Below are positions 1-9,700 of a stretch of DNA of 17,468 nucleotides, piece after piece. Positions within the stretch are counted from its first letter, which is position 1. Every line of letters starts with the position of its first letter. The translations under genes were made by a program, and so were the position numbers. Source of the DNA: CAYNST01 sp964399955 (GTDB lineage: Bacteria > Pseudomonadota > Gammaproteobacteria > Pseudomonadales > Cellvibrionaceae); contig CAYNST010000069.1 of NCBI GenBank assembly GCA_964399955.1, positions 1-17,468 on the forward strand. The letters are read 5' to 3'. The notes under the pieces were generated by a model, which was given only the letters and a program-made list of their open reading frames with translations, had not been told where the DNA came from and did no database searches.

Positions 1-1
1 G

Positions 2-319
2 GGCAGCAGCCCGAGTGGTCAGCAGGTCGGCGAGCTGATTTTCTCATCCGGTGTTACGACCAAGGATCAGGTCACGGATATTTCCGGCCGTGGGGTTGGT
101 ATGGACGCGGTTAAACAATTTCTGCTGAAAAGTGGTGGGGAAATCAGCCTGACGCTGTTGGACGATGTGCCGGTGGATATAAACACCCGAAGCCAGGTGT
201 TTGCACGCTTTGAACTGGTGATCTCGCTGCCGGCGGGGCAGTACGTGCATGATAACCCGGACCAGTCGGACGCACGCCACCCGGGCGGTGCGCATTTTAG
301 TGCCGCATCTAACAATTGA
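2..319 (+). CDS. CheA-type histidine kinase, C-terminal fragment (partial at left edge)
   Basis: Only the last 105 residues or so are present, because the gene enters from the left edge in the frame starting at base 2. The segment LIFSSGVTTKDQ followed by VTDISGRGVGMDAV is the CheA-type HATPase (P4) signature, with the nucleotide-lid region and the GRGVGMD G-box. The strand FELVISLPAG closes the ATPase fold. The stop (TGA, 317-319) comes only about 30 residues after it, with a polar tail. Classical CheA continues into a CheW-like P5 domain; that domain is absent here. The protein is therefore more likely a CheA-like kinase of the kind that pairs an Hpt domain with a sensory N-terminus than a chemotaxis-array CheA. 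The N-terminal part is not visible, so substrate and signal are unknown. The downstream neighbour is convergent, with a 75-base gap. Confidence 0.85.
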   Translation, partial: GSSPSGQQVGELIFSSGVTTKDQVTDISGRGVGMDAVKQFLLKSGGEISLTLLDDVPVDINTRSQVFARFELVISLPAGQYVHDNPDQSDARHPGGAHFSAASNN

Positions 320-394
320 TTTTGAATGCGCGGTGGCGGTCAGTTGACAGGTTGGGCCTTGAGCCTGGCATAGAAAACCCATGCCAAAAGCTGT

Positions 395-2257
395 TTAATG
401 GCTCCCACCCTGGCGTCCTTGATCTTCAATCCAGAGGTCTATCTTGCTCTCCAGTATTGGAAGCGGCAGCGCGGCGTCATTTAGCACCTGACGGTGGAAC
501 TCGCGGATGTCAAAGCGGGCCCCAAGTGCAACTTCCGCCCTGTCTCGCAGCTCGCGGATTTTCATCTCGCCAACCTTGTACGACGCTCCGAAGCCAGGCT
601 GCGCTATAAGTCGGTCTACTTCGTATTCAACGGCGGGCTCGCGAAGCAAGCAGTCCTTCTTCAAGAAGGCGACCGCTTGCGCTCTTGACCAACCTTTTTC
701 ATGCAGCCCCGTATCCGCTGTAAGGCGGCACGACCTCATGAGCGCGGCTTTCAAGAACCCGAAATGTTGGTACGGGTCTCTATAAAGGCCAAGCTCAAAG
801 CCTAAAGACTCCGCATAGAGTGCCCACCCCTCATTATAGGCCGAATAACGGCCCAATCGTCTGAATGCCGGCAGATGCTGAAGCTCCCAGGCCAGTGCAA
901 CCTGGGTGTGATGCCCGGGTTCCCCTTCATGCAGAGAGATGACTTCCCGCATATAGGAATATCGGGAATGGAGAGCGCTGGTGTTCAGCGCAAACACGCC
1001 AGGCCGACTGCCATCCTCAGGAGGTGGCGAATAGAGAGCGTCAGGGTAATAGGCAGCATAAGCCCGGTGAAGGGGTAGGATTATATAATCTGACGTCGGG
1101 CGAATAATGAATAGCTCAGGCAGCTGAATTTTGCTGGTGAGTTTCCCAGCTTCATATGCATGCAACATGGCTTCTTCTGTAGGATACCGAAATCTTGCAT
1201 CTGAATTGAGATGGTTGAGAAATTCCGCGCGGCTGCCATTGAAGTTGACTTTGCTTATGAGCCCATCCATTTCTTCCTGCAATAGCTTGACTTGTTTCAT
1301 GCCCTCCATATGGAGCTTAGCGGGGTCTATTTCCAAAGTCGTGTGCTGCCGAACTTTGAACAGATACCAGCGCTTTCCGCCCGGTAAGTCTGCGAGCCCA
1401 TCGCTTGATCTGGCCTTGGGTAGATACTCTTCTTCCAGAAATTCAACATATCGCTTGTAAGCTGGGATAACGCTGTTCTCTATCACATTGCGATACGCTA
1501 TTTCCAACAGAAGCTGATCAGGCTCAATGAAATCATCTGGAAATAGTTTCAACGGCCCGAGATAAATGCTGTCCTCGACACTTGAGATGGCGTGCGTTTT
1601 CAAGGCTTCAAGCGACCTCTCAACCAGGCTGCGCGGATGAACCAACCCTAGCTTCAGCCCTTTGCGCATATGAGTTATGGCCATGGCTACCCAACCGTCG
1701 AATTTTTCGAGCTTCCGTAGCCAGCTTTCGTATTCGGCAAGGGTTGCGAAAGACTGACCCCCAACTCCTGATGCATTGAGCGAGAACGTGAAGGGTAAGT
1801 CGTCAAACGGATCCAAAGGCATCAAGGCATCCAGCTTTGCAAACCCTTGATCATAATATTCCAAGCGCATTTTCCTGTCGTAAGAAAAGACATTCAGACT
1901 CAGTCGATCACCGTCGGTCAAGGCGTTTGGGTCTATCTCCAATAAGTGCGCAAGCGTTTCTGCCTCCAAAGCGTGCAATTTATCGGCGTATGTATTGTTG
2001 AATTCAGCAATGAGCATAAGATCGAAATGCAAGCCCGGTTTTGTTCTCGCAGTCATCGGGTTGAGCTCATAGTAGGCCTCCCGATAACGGTTGAATATTT
2101 CATGCAACTGACGATGCTGGCTGCCAGCATCGTCAACCGCAACATTCGGATTGGCGGTGTGGGGCGCTGGTACGAGTTGCCGCTTGCCCAGCGAGCAGCT
2201 ACAAAGGAATGCTGATGAAACGAAAACCGCGAACAAGACGGAGGGGATGGGGTGCAT
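395..2257 (-). CDS. DUF885 family lipoprotein, putative metallohydrolase
   Basis: The protein has 620 residues. The N-terminus is a hydrophobic signal segment (residues 5-20) ending in a lipobox-like L18-C19-S20-C21, followed by S22, which suggests an outer-membrane lipoprotein. The body matches the DUF885 family. It carries the hallmark HEGEPGHH at residues 443-450 (an HExxPGHH metal-binding motif) and a second conserved segment NEGWALYAESLG from residue 475, whose glutamates could supply a further ligand. The length fits the family's usual range of about 550-620. DUF885 proteins are thought to be zinc-dependent peptidase-like hydrolases, but no substrate can be read from the sequence. The start at 2257 has an AAGGAG about 11 bases upstream. 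Hand-counted lines inside the gene give 42-48% GC, against 63-72% in sampled lines of nearby genes, so recent acquisition is possible. It sits alone, convergent with the kinase fragment. Confidence 0.88.
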   Translation of the reverse strand: MHPIPSVLFAVFVSSAFLCSCSLGKRQLVPAPHTANPNVAVDDAGSQHRQLHEIFNRYREAYYELNPMTARTKPGLHFDLMLIAEFNNTYADKLHALEAETLAHLLEIDPNALTDGDRLSLNVFSYDRKMRLEYYDQGFAKLDALMPLDPFDDLPFTFSLNASGVGGQSFATLAEYESWLRKLEKFDGWVAMAITHMRKGLKLGLVHPRSLVERSLEALKTHAISSVEDSIYLGPLKLFPDDFIEPDQLLLEIAYRNVIENSVIPAYKRYVEFLEEEYLPKARSSDGLADLPGGKRWYLFKVRQHTTLEIDPAKLHMEGMKQVKLLQEEMDGLISKVNFNGSRAEFLNHLNSDARFRYPTEEAMLHAYEAGKLTSKIQLPELFIIRPTSDYIILPLHRAYAAYYPDALYSPPPEDGSRPGVFALNTSALHSRYSYMREVISLHEGEPGHHTQVALAWELQHLPAFRRLGRYSAYNEGWALYAESLGFELGLYRDPYQHFGFLKAALMRSCRLTADTGLHEKGWSRAQAVAFLKKDCLLREPAVEYEVDRLIAQPGFGASYKVGEMKIRELRDRAEVALGARFDIREFHRQVLNDAALPLPILESKIDLWIEDQGRQGGSH

Positions 2258-2540
2258 GTTGACTCTCGCTCCTTGAGTGTATTCTGCACAGACAACCCCG
2301 GTTAAGGTTAATTCCGCGGCTTAAGCGAATACGGCTCTGCCAGCGACGGTACCGCCAAGCTAGACACGTGAGTGTTCGACAATGATTTGGTTCAAGGCGG
2401 GTGTCAGTCTTTCGGGCGCGGTGCGTGCTTGCTCGTCACTTGGCTTTGTACGCAGTTCTCTTTGAGAGTCGCAAATTCGGCATGGGTTCAAGCGGGAAAG
2501 AGCGGGGCCGCACCTGGGTATGCAGCCCTGCCTGAGGGGG

Positions 2541-4121
2541 TTAGATTTCGGACGGAATCTTGTTGCGCCGCTCGGCCAGGTCCAGCTCTATCTGGCGCAT
2601 TTTGGTATCGTTCAGCGGGTAGAGCAGCATGATGGCTGCGGCAATGAAGGCGAAGCCTGCGGGGATCCAACTCATCAGCAGCACAATGGCGGGCAGGGCT
2701 TCGGCGATGCTCGCCTCGTCGCGACCGCTGTAACCGTAGGCGGCCAGAACCAGCAGGATCAAGGCCCCCGCAAATCCGCCGCCGGTTTTATTGATGAAGG
2801 TGCCGGCGGAGAAAATCAAGCCGGTGGCGCGGCGGTTGTTTTTCCACTCGGAATAATCCGCGCAGTCGCCCAGCATACTGAAGAACAGCACCGGCATGAT
2901 GGCGGCAAAGAATTCTGCAGCGCAGCCCAAAATCAGCGCCCAGTGCGGCTGGTCATTGGCAACAAAATAGATGGCGCCGGTCAACAGGCCGCCGGCCACC
3001 AGCGCCACAATGAACAGCTCGCGCTTACCAATCCAGCGGCCCAGGGTGCCGGTGCTGAAGGCCGCAACCACGGAGATGGCCAGTGTCAAACCAAAGTACA
3101 AAGACAGCAACTGCTGGCTGGTTATCTGCCCCCAGGGCCAGGCGGCCACATCCACGTAACGGTGGAAATAATAGGCGGTTGCGCCAATTTTGATGCCGTT
3201 GAACATCATGAACAGAAAGCCGATGGCAAGAATAACCAGCCAGGGCACGTTGGTCAGCAGGTCTATCAGGTCTTTTTGGGTGTCGCTGGCTTTGTCGCTG
3301 CCCTTGGCAATAATGTGGCGGGCGCCAAAGTAGATGGCCAGCACCACCAGGCCAAAGATAATGCCGGTGACCGGACCGCGGTAATAAAAGAACAGGCTGG
3401 CCGAGGCCAGGGGAATGATGATGAAGGGCAGGTTCTTGGTCAGGTCCCACAGGTCTGTGGACAGCGTGTTGCCGGAGCCCGCGCGCGGCAGCACGCGCTC
3501 TTTGGTGGTGGCGAAGGTGGTAAACAGAAGGATGACCAACAGCACGGCAAACAGGTACATGGTGTACTGGTAGCCGCGGGCTTCGTCGCCGCCACCCAGG
3601 GCCTCAACCAGCAGCGGCGTGCCCATCATCACCAGTAAGCCACCGCCAAAGGCGCCGCCAAAGCGCCAGCCGGACAGGCTGGTTCTCTCCGCGTGGTTGT
3701 CCGTCATCACGCCCATCAGGGCGGAATAGGGCACGTTGTTTACGGTGTAGGCCAGGGTCAAACCGATGTAGGTGATGTAGGCGTAAACCAGCTTCCACTC
3801 GGGGCTTAGATTGGGCGTGGAAAAGGTCAGCGCCATGAACAGGCCCAGCACCGGTGCCGACCAAAGTATCCAGGGGCGGAACTTGCCCCAGCGGGTGGTG
3901 GTACGGTCGGCGATCATGCCCATTATGATGTCGGTGACGCCATCGCTGAGCCGCACAATCAGCACCAGGCCCGCAGCCGCTTCGGGGGAGATGCCGAACA
4001 CATCAGTGTAAAACACCATCAGGAAGGCGAGCGCGCCTCGCCATACCAGATTGGCGGCGGCATCTCCCAGGGCATAGCCAAATTTTTCGGATGTGGCAAG
4101 TTTATAAGATACTTCAGACAT
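2541..4121 (-). CDS. GPH-family (MelB-like) sugar:cation symporter
   Basis: The protein has 526 residues and a 12-helix major-facilitator layout. The start at the Met of MSEVSYK (4121) is preferred over the upstream in-frame Met at 4148, because an AGGA lies about eight bases before it and the family begins with a KFGYALGD-type first helix. Helix 2 shows RLSDGVTDIIMG, giving D60 and D64, which are the positions of the cation-binding aspartates of MelB. It is followed by ADR...RWGKFRPW at about residues 71-84, the GPH signature loop. A second conserved segment NNVPYSALMGVMTD follows helix 4. The family imports glycosides, pentosides or hexuronides with Na+ or H+. No glycosidase or sugar regulator is adjacent, so the substrate cannot be inferred. 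It is longer than MelB (about 470), mostly through longer interhelical loops. The gaps to both neighbours exceed 230 bases, which suggests an independent transcript. Confidence 0.88.
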   Translation of the reverse strand: MSEVSYKLATSEKFGYALGDAAANLVWRGALAFLMVFYTDVFGISPEAAAGLVLIVRLSDGVTDIIMGMIADRTTTRWGKFRPWILWSAPVLGLFMALTFSTPNLSPEWKLVYAYITYIGLTLAYTVNNVPYSALMGVMTDNHAERTSLSGWRFGGAFGGGLLVMMGTPLLVEALGGGDEARGYQYTMYLFAVLLVILLFTTFATTKERVLPRAGSGNTLSTDLWDLTKNLPFIIIPLASASLFFYYRGPVTGIIFGLVVLAIYFGARHIIAKGSDKASDTQKDLIDLLTNVPWLVILAIGFLFMMFNGIKIGATAYYFHRYVDVAAWPWGQITSQQLLSLYFGLTLAISVVAAFSTGTLGRWIGKRELFIVALVAGGLLTGAIYFVANDQPHWALILGCAAEFFAAIMPVLFFSMLGDCADYSEWKNNRRATGLIFSAGTFINKTGGGFAGALILLVLAAYGYSGRDEASIAEALPAIVLLMSWIPAGFAFIAAAIMLLYPLNDTKMRQIELDLAERRNKIPSEI

Positions 4122-4356
4122 GGAAAGTCCTGTTGTTGATCTGATCAAGCTTGAAGTGCAGGGCTGATGATGCGCGCGCTGCGTTTATTATGTGGCCGAC
4201 ATTCTAGAGGATGACCCGCTTCGGCGTTAGCCGATTTTGCAGCCTTTGTAGCAATTCTGCGGCTTGCCTCTCGCCCAAATGGTGCCGGAGCCGCCCTCTC
4301 GCCTCAGTTAGGCTGGGCCGTCAGAGGCTGAGCAGCCGGGGCATGGGGCCAAGCCG

Positions 4357-6426
4357 TTACAGACTGCGTGGTGGATCGGCTTGCTCGCCGTATGGGAACA
4401 GCATGGCGTCGTGTGCTTCCATTTTCCAGGGCAGGCTTGCCGGCGAGATGTGCAAAAAGTGCAGGTGCCGCTCAAACTGGTCGAGGATGTCGCGGATGAT
4501 GTCCTGCTGATCAAAGCCGTAAATGTCGTAGGATTGGCCGCCCCGGCGCAGAAACACTTCCGCCCGATAATAGTGCGCGTGGCTGCTGTCATTGTGCACC
4601 GGTTCGGGATAGGCGTAGTCCGGCAGCGCGTGCTCGAGTATGCGGATTTCATAGATGAAGTCTATTTGTTTCTCCTTGACTAATTCCAGAACCATGCGCG
4701 CGCCGGGCTCTGGCGCGTGAACTTGCGCATCCCAGCCCTGTTTGCTCAGCTCGCGTTGCACTCGGTGCATGGCCTTGCTGACCGTGGTGGTGACGAAGGC
4801 TTCAACCTGATCCCGGCTTGGGAAGCTGACCAGGCCCAGCAGCCGACGCTTCCACAGGCCGCGCCCGGAGGTGCCCGACAGTCTATTGGACTGCACGTGT
4901 GTTTGCAGGCTCCGGTAGTGGTGCCCCTCGATGATCAAGGCGCGCCATAGTCCCAGCGCGGACGCAATCATGATCAGCGCAAAGGGCAGGGCGCTGGCGA
5001 TGGTCATGGTCTGCAGGGCGCTCAGGCCTCCGGCAAGCAGCAGTGTCCCGGCAACCACCCCCTCGGCGGATGCCCAGAACACGCGCTGCCATACCGGTGT
5101 TACTGCGGCGCCGCCCGAGGCGAGGGAATCGATAACCAAGGAGCCGGAGTCGGACGAGGTAACAAAGAAGGTGATGATAAGAATCACGGTGACAAAAGAG
5201 GCAATGGAGGTCAAAGGCAGCACCTCATAGAGCTTGAATAGCGCCACTGCGTGGTCCGCCTGGACCTGGCCGATCAGCGTGTCGTAACCCAGGTTCATGA
5301 TGTGGTGCAGGGCTGTATCGCCAAAAATGGAAAACCAGAGAAAGGTGAAAATGGACGGTACCAGCATTACCCCCACCACAAATTGGCGGATAGTGCGCCC
5401 GCGGCTGATTTTGGCTATGAACAGGCCCACAAAGGGCGCCCAGGCGATAGTCCAGCCGAAGATGAACAGCGTCCAATTGCCTATCCAGTCGCTGCGGGTG
5501 TAGGCCTGCAGATTAAAGGTTCTTTCAACTATGTTGTTGAGGTAGCTGCCGGTATTCTGCAAAAAGCTCTCTAGTATGTGAATGGACGGCCCGACCGCAA
5601 AAACAAAGGTCATAAGCACGCCGGCAAGCACCATATTCAGCACGGACAGGCGCTTCACACCCTTATCCAGGCCTGCCACCACGGACACTGTGGCCAAACC
5701 GGTGATTACGGCAATGGCCAGGATCTGCACCTCAACGCTAATGGGTATGGCAGGCCATAGGTAGTTTATACCGGCGTTTATCTGCGACACCGACAGGCCC
5801 AAAGTGGTGGCAATGCCGAACATGGTGCCCAGAATGGCAAACACATCCACGGCGTGACCTATGGGCCCGTAGATCTTTTTGCCTATCAACGGGTACAGCG
5901 CTGAACGCATTGACAGGGGCAGGCCGTGGCGAAACGCAAAGTAGGCCAGCACCAGGCCTACCAGGCCGTAGATGGCCCAGATGTGGAATCCCCAGTGGAA
6001 GAACGCAATCTGCATCGCCTGTCTGGCTGCCCCCACGGTTTCCGGGGCGCCAGCCGGCGGCGCGGCGTAATGCAACACCGGCTCGGCAACGCCAAAAAAC
6101 AGCAAGGCAATGCCGTAGCCCGCTGAAAACAGCATGGCAAACCAGGCCGGGAAACTGTATTGCGGCTCTGCGTGGTCCGGCCCCAGTTTGATATTTCCCC
6201 AACTGGATATGGCAATGCCAACAATAAACACGAGAAAGAAAGCCACCGCCAGCATGTAGAACCAGCCAAAGGTCTGCGTGATGTACGCAAGCGTTGTGCT
6301 GAACAGGGCGCCGGCCAGCTCCGGGTTGCTGATGGTGCCAATGACCAGCAGCAGTATGACTACGATGGCCGGTATAAATACAGGAAGTAGAACAGTAGAG
6401 CTTGGGTCGCGTTCTGCTCGGTTCAT
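4357..6426 (-). CDS. betT: BCCT-family betaine/choline/carnitine transporter with BetT-type C-terminal domain
   Basis: The protein has 689 residues, close to E. coli BetT (about 677). About twelve hydrophobic helices span residues 12-495. Helix 4 carries HWGFHIWAIYG (144-154), which keeps the two Trp and one Tyr of the substrate box. Helix 8 carries NWTLFIFGWTIAWAPF (317-332), followed by ISRGRTIRQF, the family fingerprint. FVTSSDSGSLV (421-431) is also conserved. Residues 500-689 form a soluble tail with YYRAEVFLRRGGQSYDIYGF and DQFERHLHFLH segments as in BetT, where the tail is linked to osmotic control. In helix 8 the usual WAWW block reads FGWT, so one cage Trp is replaced by Thr326 and another by Phe323; the substrate may differ from betaine or choline. 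The start has AAGGGA eight bases upstream. No betA, betB or betI gene lies nearby. The symbol is tentative. Confidence 0.85.
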   Translation of the reverse strand: MNRAERDPSSTVLLPVFIPAIVVILLLVIGTISNPELAGALFSTTLAYITQTFGWFYMLAVAFFLVFIVGIAISSWGNIKLGPDHAEPQYSFPAWFAMLFSAGYGIALLFFGVAEPVLHYAAPPAGAPETVGAARQAMQIAFFHWGFHIWAIYGLVGLVLAYFAFRHGLPLSMRSALYPLIGKKIYGPIGHAVDVFAILGTMFGIATTLGLSVSQINAGINYLWPAIPISVEVQILAIAVITGLATVSVVAGLDKGVKRLSVLNMVLAGVLMTFVFAVGPSIHILESFLQNTGSYLNNIVERTFNLQAYTRSDWIGNWTLFIFGWTIAWAPFVGLFIAKISRGRTIRQFVVGVMLVPSIFTFLWFSIFGDTALHHIMNLGYDTLIGQVQADHAVALFKLYEVLPLTSIASFVTVILIITFFVTSSDSGSLVIDSLASGGAAVTPVWQRVFWASAEGVVAGTLLLAGGLSALQTMTIASALPFALIMIASALGLWRALIIEGHHYRSLQTHVQSNRLSGTSGRGLWKRRLLGLVSFPSRDQVEAFVTTTVSKAMHRVQRELSKQGWDAQVHAPEPGARMVLELVKEKQIDFIYEIRILEHALPDYAYPEPVHNDSSHAHYYRAEVFLRRGGQSYDIYGFDQQDIIRDILDQFERHLHFLHISPASLPWKMEAHDAMLFPYGEQADPPRSL

Positions 6427-6535
6427 AGGCTCGTCCCTTATTATGGTTGAGTTGTGCGGGTGCAGGTTGCGAGGCAGGCGTTAACTGCTCAATGTGCGCG
6501 GGTGGCACCCTCGAGTGCGCGAAGAGGCAGAGCCA

Positions 6536-6554
6536 TTCTAACAGGCTGTCAGAA
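6536..6554. promoter_or_regulatory. 19-base imperfect palindrome, candidate operator
   Basis: The arms TTCTAACAG and CTGTCAGAA flank a single central G; eight of nine positions are complementary. It lies 110 bases upstream of the betT start and well upstream of kinase 1. The size and near-perfect symmetry fit a dimeric repressor such as the TetR or GntR type. It is not followed by a T-tract on the plus strand, so it is not a terminator. The regulator is unknown. Confidence 0.4.
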
Positions 6555-6710
6555 AAAATTTGGCAGGCGAGCTTTTGCAAGTTCCTGGGCATCGCAGTCA
6601 GCCGGCAAACGCCTATGCTTCGTACCATCGGTTAAGCGGACTGCAACCTGCGCCGGATGAACCTATTTGGCTCACACCCGAATCTGCTCATCACTGCGTT
6701 AGCACACGGC

Positions 6711-6735
6711 CCCATTCTGTCAGCAACAGGATGGG
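6711..6735 (+). promoter_or_regulatory. Stable stem-loop upstream of hybrid kinase 1
   Basis: The arms CCCATTCTGT and ACAGGATGGG pair over ten positions with one G-U wobble, around a five-base loop CAGCA. There is no T-tract after it. It ends 51 bases before the preferred ATG of kinase 1 (6787) and 15 bases before the alternative ATG (6751). It could be a leader hairpin that limits translation, or an operator read as DNA. Confidence 0.45.
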
Positions 6736-6786
6736 AAGCATGGGTTGCAGATGGTTCTTTTGCCTATACGGATTTTGCCTGTCTCA

Positions 6787-9700
6787 ATGATGGATGATAA
6801 GCGCGTAAATCAAATGACAGCTCTGTTGGAGCTGACCCACGATGCGGTCTGCGTCTGGCGCCTGGACGACGGCGTGGTGAGCTACTGGAACGCAGCTGCC
6901 GAACAATTGTTTGGTTTCAGTGCGGGCGATGCGTTGGGCAAGCCCATCGACCGGCTGCTGCGCACCGGCTACCCGGGCACCCTGGACGATCTGAAAGCGG
7001 TCTTGCGCCGCGATCACCGCTGGCAGGGGCTGCTGCTTCACACCCATAAATCCGGGCAGCAGATTCACGCTGACAGCCGCCTGGTTTGCGATTCAGCCGC
7101 AGACGGCGAGCAACTGGTTTTGCAGACAAGCCTTGATGTGACGGCACAAGTGGCTGCGGAGCAGGCGCTAAGGGTGAGTGAAGAGCGGTTCAGGTCGCTG
7201 GTTATGGCCACGGCTCAAGCGGTCATTGTCTGTAATGCTGAAGGGCAGGCCGAGGAAGAGTCCGCCTCCTGGCGGGCCTTTACCGGACAAACGTTCGAAC
7301 AGGCTCAAGGGCAGGGTTGGTCCGACGCGCTGCATCCAGAGGATCGTGAGCGCATCACCACGCGCTGGGCGCAGAGCGTAGCCACCGCCACACCCTACAG
7401 TGCCGAGTGCCGGGTGCGGCAGGCCAATGGCGACTATCGCTGGGTGGCAGTTCGCGGTGTACCGCGCAACAACAGCGACGGCCAGGTGTGCGAATGGGTG
7501 GTGGGGCTGTCGGACATCAACGACAAAAAACGCGCAGCCCAGGCCATTCGTGACAGCGAAGAGCGTCTGCACTACGCGCTGGAGGCCGGCAGCATGGTGG
7601 CCTGGGACTTGAATTTAACCACCGGCTTCACCAAACGCAGCGGCCCGGCGAAGGTGTTGTTTGGCTTGCAGGATGGCCCCGCAGAAGAGTTTCTTGCGCT
7701 GGTCCACCCGGACGATCAGGCGGGCCTCAGGGCCGCCTTGAATGAGGTAAAAAACGGCCATGGGCAGCTTGATCGGGAGTTTCGTGTCACCGTTCCAGAC
7801 GGCGGCAGCCGATGGGTGGCCGCCAAGGCGCAACGACGTTTTGGGCAGGAAGATGGACAGGCGTACGTGACCGGTGTGGTTATGGACATCACCCGGCGCC
7901 GCCAGGCCAAAGATCGGCTCAAGCTGCTGGATGCGGTCACTGAAGCCACGCGCGCCATGTCAGATCCTCTGCAGATCATTGCCGCAGCCTCACGCTTGCT
8001 GGGGGGGCATTTTTCTGCCAGTCGATGCCTTTACACCGAGCTGGCCGAAGGTGCTGATCGCCTGTTGGTGTGCCATGAATGGCGGGCCACAGGCGTGTCG
8101 GCGTGTGCTGATAGCTACCCTGTTGAGCTGCTGGGCGCCGGCGCACTGGCCAACATCCGCACGGGCGAGGCCTTGGTGGTGCGGGATGCCGACCGTCAAC
8201 TTACGCCCGCCGGTGGTCAGGCGTTGTTCCAGGCATTGGGCGTGAAAGCGGCCATTTGCTGCCGTTTGCTGGAAGAGGGGCCCCAAGTCTCCATGGTGGG
8301 CGTGTTTCAGCAGGGCCCGCGAGACTGGAGCGACGCCGACATCGCCCTGGTGGAAGAAGTGGTGGAGCGCGCCTGGGGGCACGTGGAGCGAGCGCGTGCA
8401 CGGGAGGCACTGCGCAGAAGCGAAGCACATCTTTCCTCTCTGCTGGAGCAAACCGCAGTGGGGATTCTGGAGTCGGATCTGAGCGGGCGTGTTATTCGCG
8501 TCAATGATCAGTGCTGCCGCATTCTTGGACGCAGTCGAGACGAAGTGTTGGGACGGGAAATGGGCCATTTTACCCACCCCGGCGACCTGGCCCGCAACCT
8601 GGAGCTGTTTGAACAGGCGGTAAAGTCCGGGCGGCCCTTTGAAATAGAGAAGCGGTATCTGCGGCCGGACGGTTCACAGGTGTGGGTCAATAATACCGTC
8701 AGTCTCATCAACCCCGGTGGAAGCGGTTCGGAGCCCACGCTTCTGGCCATCGTCATAGACATTACCGAGCGCAAACAAGCGGAAGCCAAGCTGGTGGAGA
8801 CGTCCAGCCGCTTGCAGTTTACGCTGGAATCTGCAGAGATAGGCAACTGGGACCTGGACCTGGAAAACGACCTTGCCCAGCGCTCCCTGCGGCACGACCA
8901 GTGCTTTGGCTATGACACGCCCATCCCCCATTGGGGGTTTAAGGAGTTCATCCAGCATGTGCACCCCGAGGACCGCGACTTAGTAAGCCGGCAGTTTGAA
9001 ATTGCCGTCAACGAAACCCAAAAAAAATGGCATTTTGAGTGTCGGGTGATTTGGCCGGATGCCAGCGTTCACTGGATAGCAGCCCACGGCAATCTCTACC
9101 AGGTGGATGGCAAACCCACAAAAATGGGGGGTATCGTCTTTGATATCACCGAGCGCAAGGGGCATGAACAGGCGCTGCGCGCCAGCGAACAGCAGGCTCT
9201 GGCGGCGGCGCGCCAGGCAGAGGACGAGCGCCGCCGCCTGGATGCGGTCCTGGAAGCCGTGCCGGTAGGCATTGCCGTTATCAACGCCGAGGGCCACCTG
9301 CACCTGGTCAACCCGGCTCACCAACTGCTGTGGGGCGAGCCGTCGTCAAGGTCCAATGCTGCGCGTGATTACCACCTGCGGAAGGGTTGGTGGGCCGACG
9401 GGTCAGAGCGGCACGGAACACCGCTGCAGCCCCAGGATTGGGCTGCGGCACGCACTCTTAGGGGTGAGACCACAGCGCCGGATATCATTGAAATAGAAAG
9501 CTTTGACGAACCTCCGGTGCGCCGGATCATCATGGTTTCCAGTGCGCCCATCTTGGACAGCTCCGGCCGTATCAGTGGTGTGGCAACTGCGCAAATGGAC
9601 ATCTCCGACCGGGTAACGGCCGAAAAAGCCTTGCGGGAATCGGACCGGCGCAAGGACGAATTTCTGGCCATGCTGGCCCACGAGCTGCGCAACCCGCTGG

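Larger units (their letters stand above)
6427..6786. other. Divergent spacer between betT and hybrid kinase 1
   Basis: This 360-base spacer separates the divergent betT (minus) and kinase 1 (plus) genes and should hold promoters for both. I see no credible gene. It contains two clear dyad symmetries, annotated separately at 6536-6554 and 6711-6735, and both share the word CTGTCAG. No convincing -35/-10 pair stands out by eye. Confidence 0.6.

Noticed and set aside
373..389. Weak GGCAT/ATGCC stem between the two convergent genes at the left
   Set aside because: The arms are short with a nine-base loop and no T-tract in either direction, so terminator function is not supported.
2520..3638. Plus-strand open frame of 372 codons
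   Set aside because: It is antisense to the GPH symporter; its Gln/Gly/His-rich composition is typical of a shadow of membrane-protein codons.
4221..4238. TCGGC-GTTA-GCCGA followed by TTTT, terminator-like
   Set aside because: The T-run is on the plus strand, where no gene is transcribed toward it; on the minus strand the T-tail is missing.
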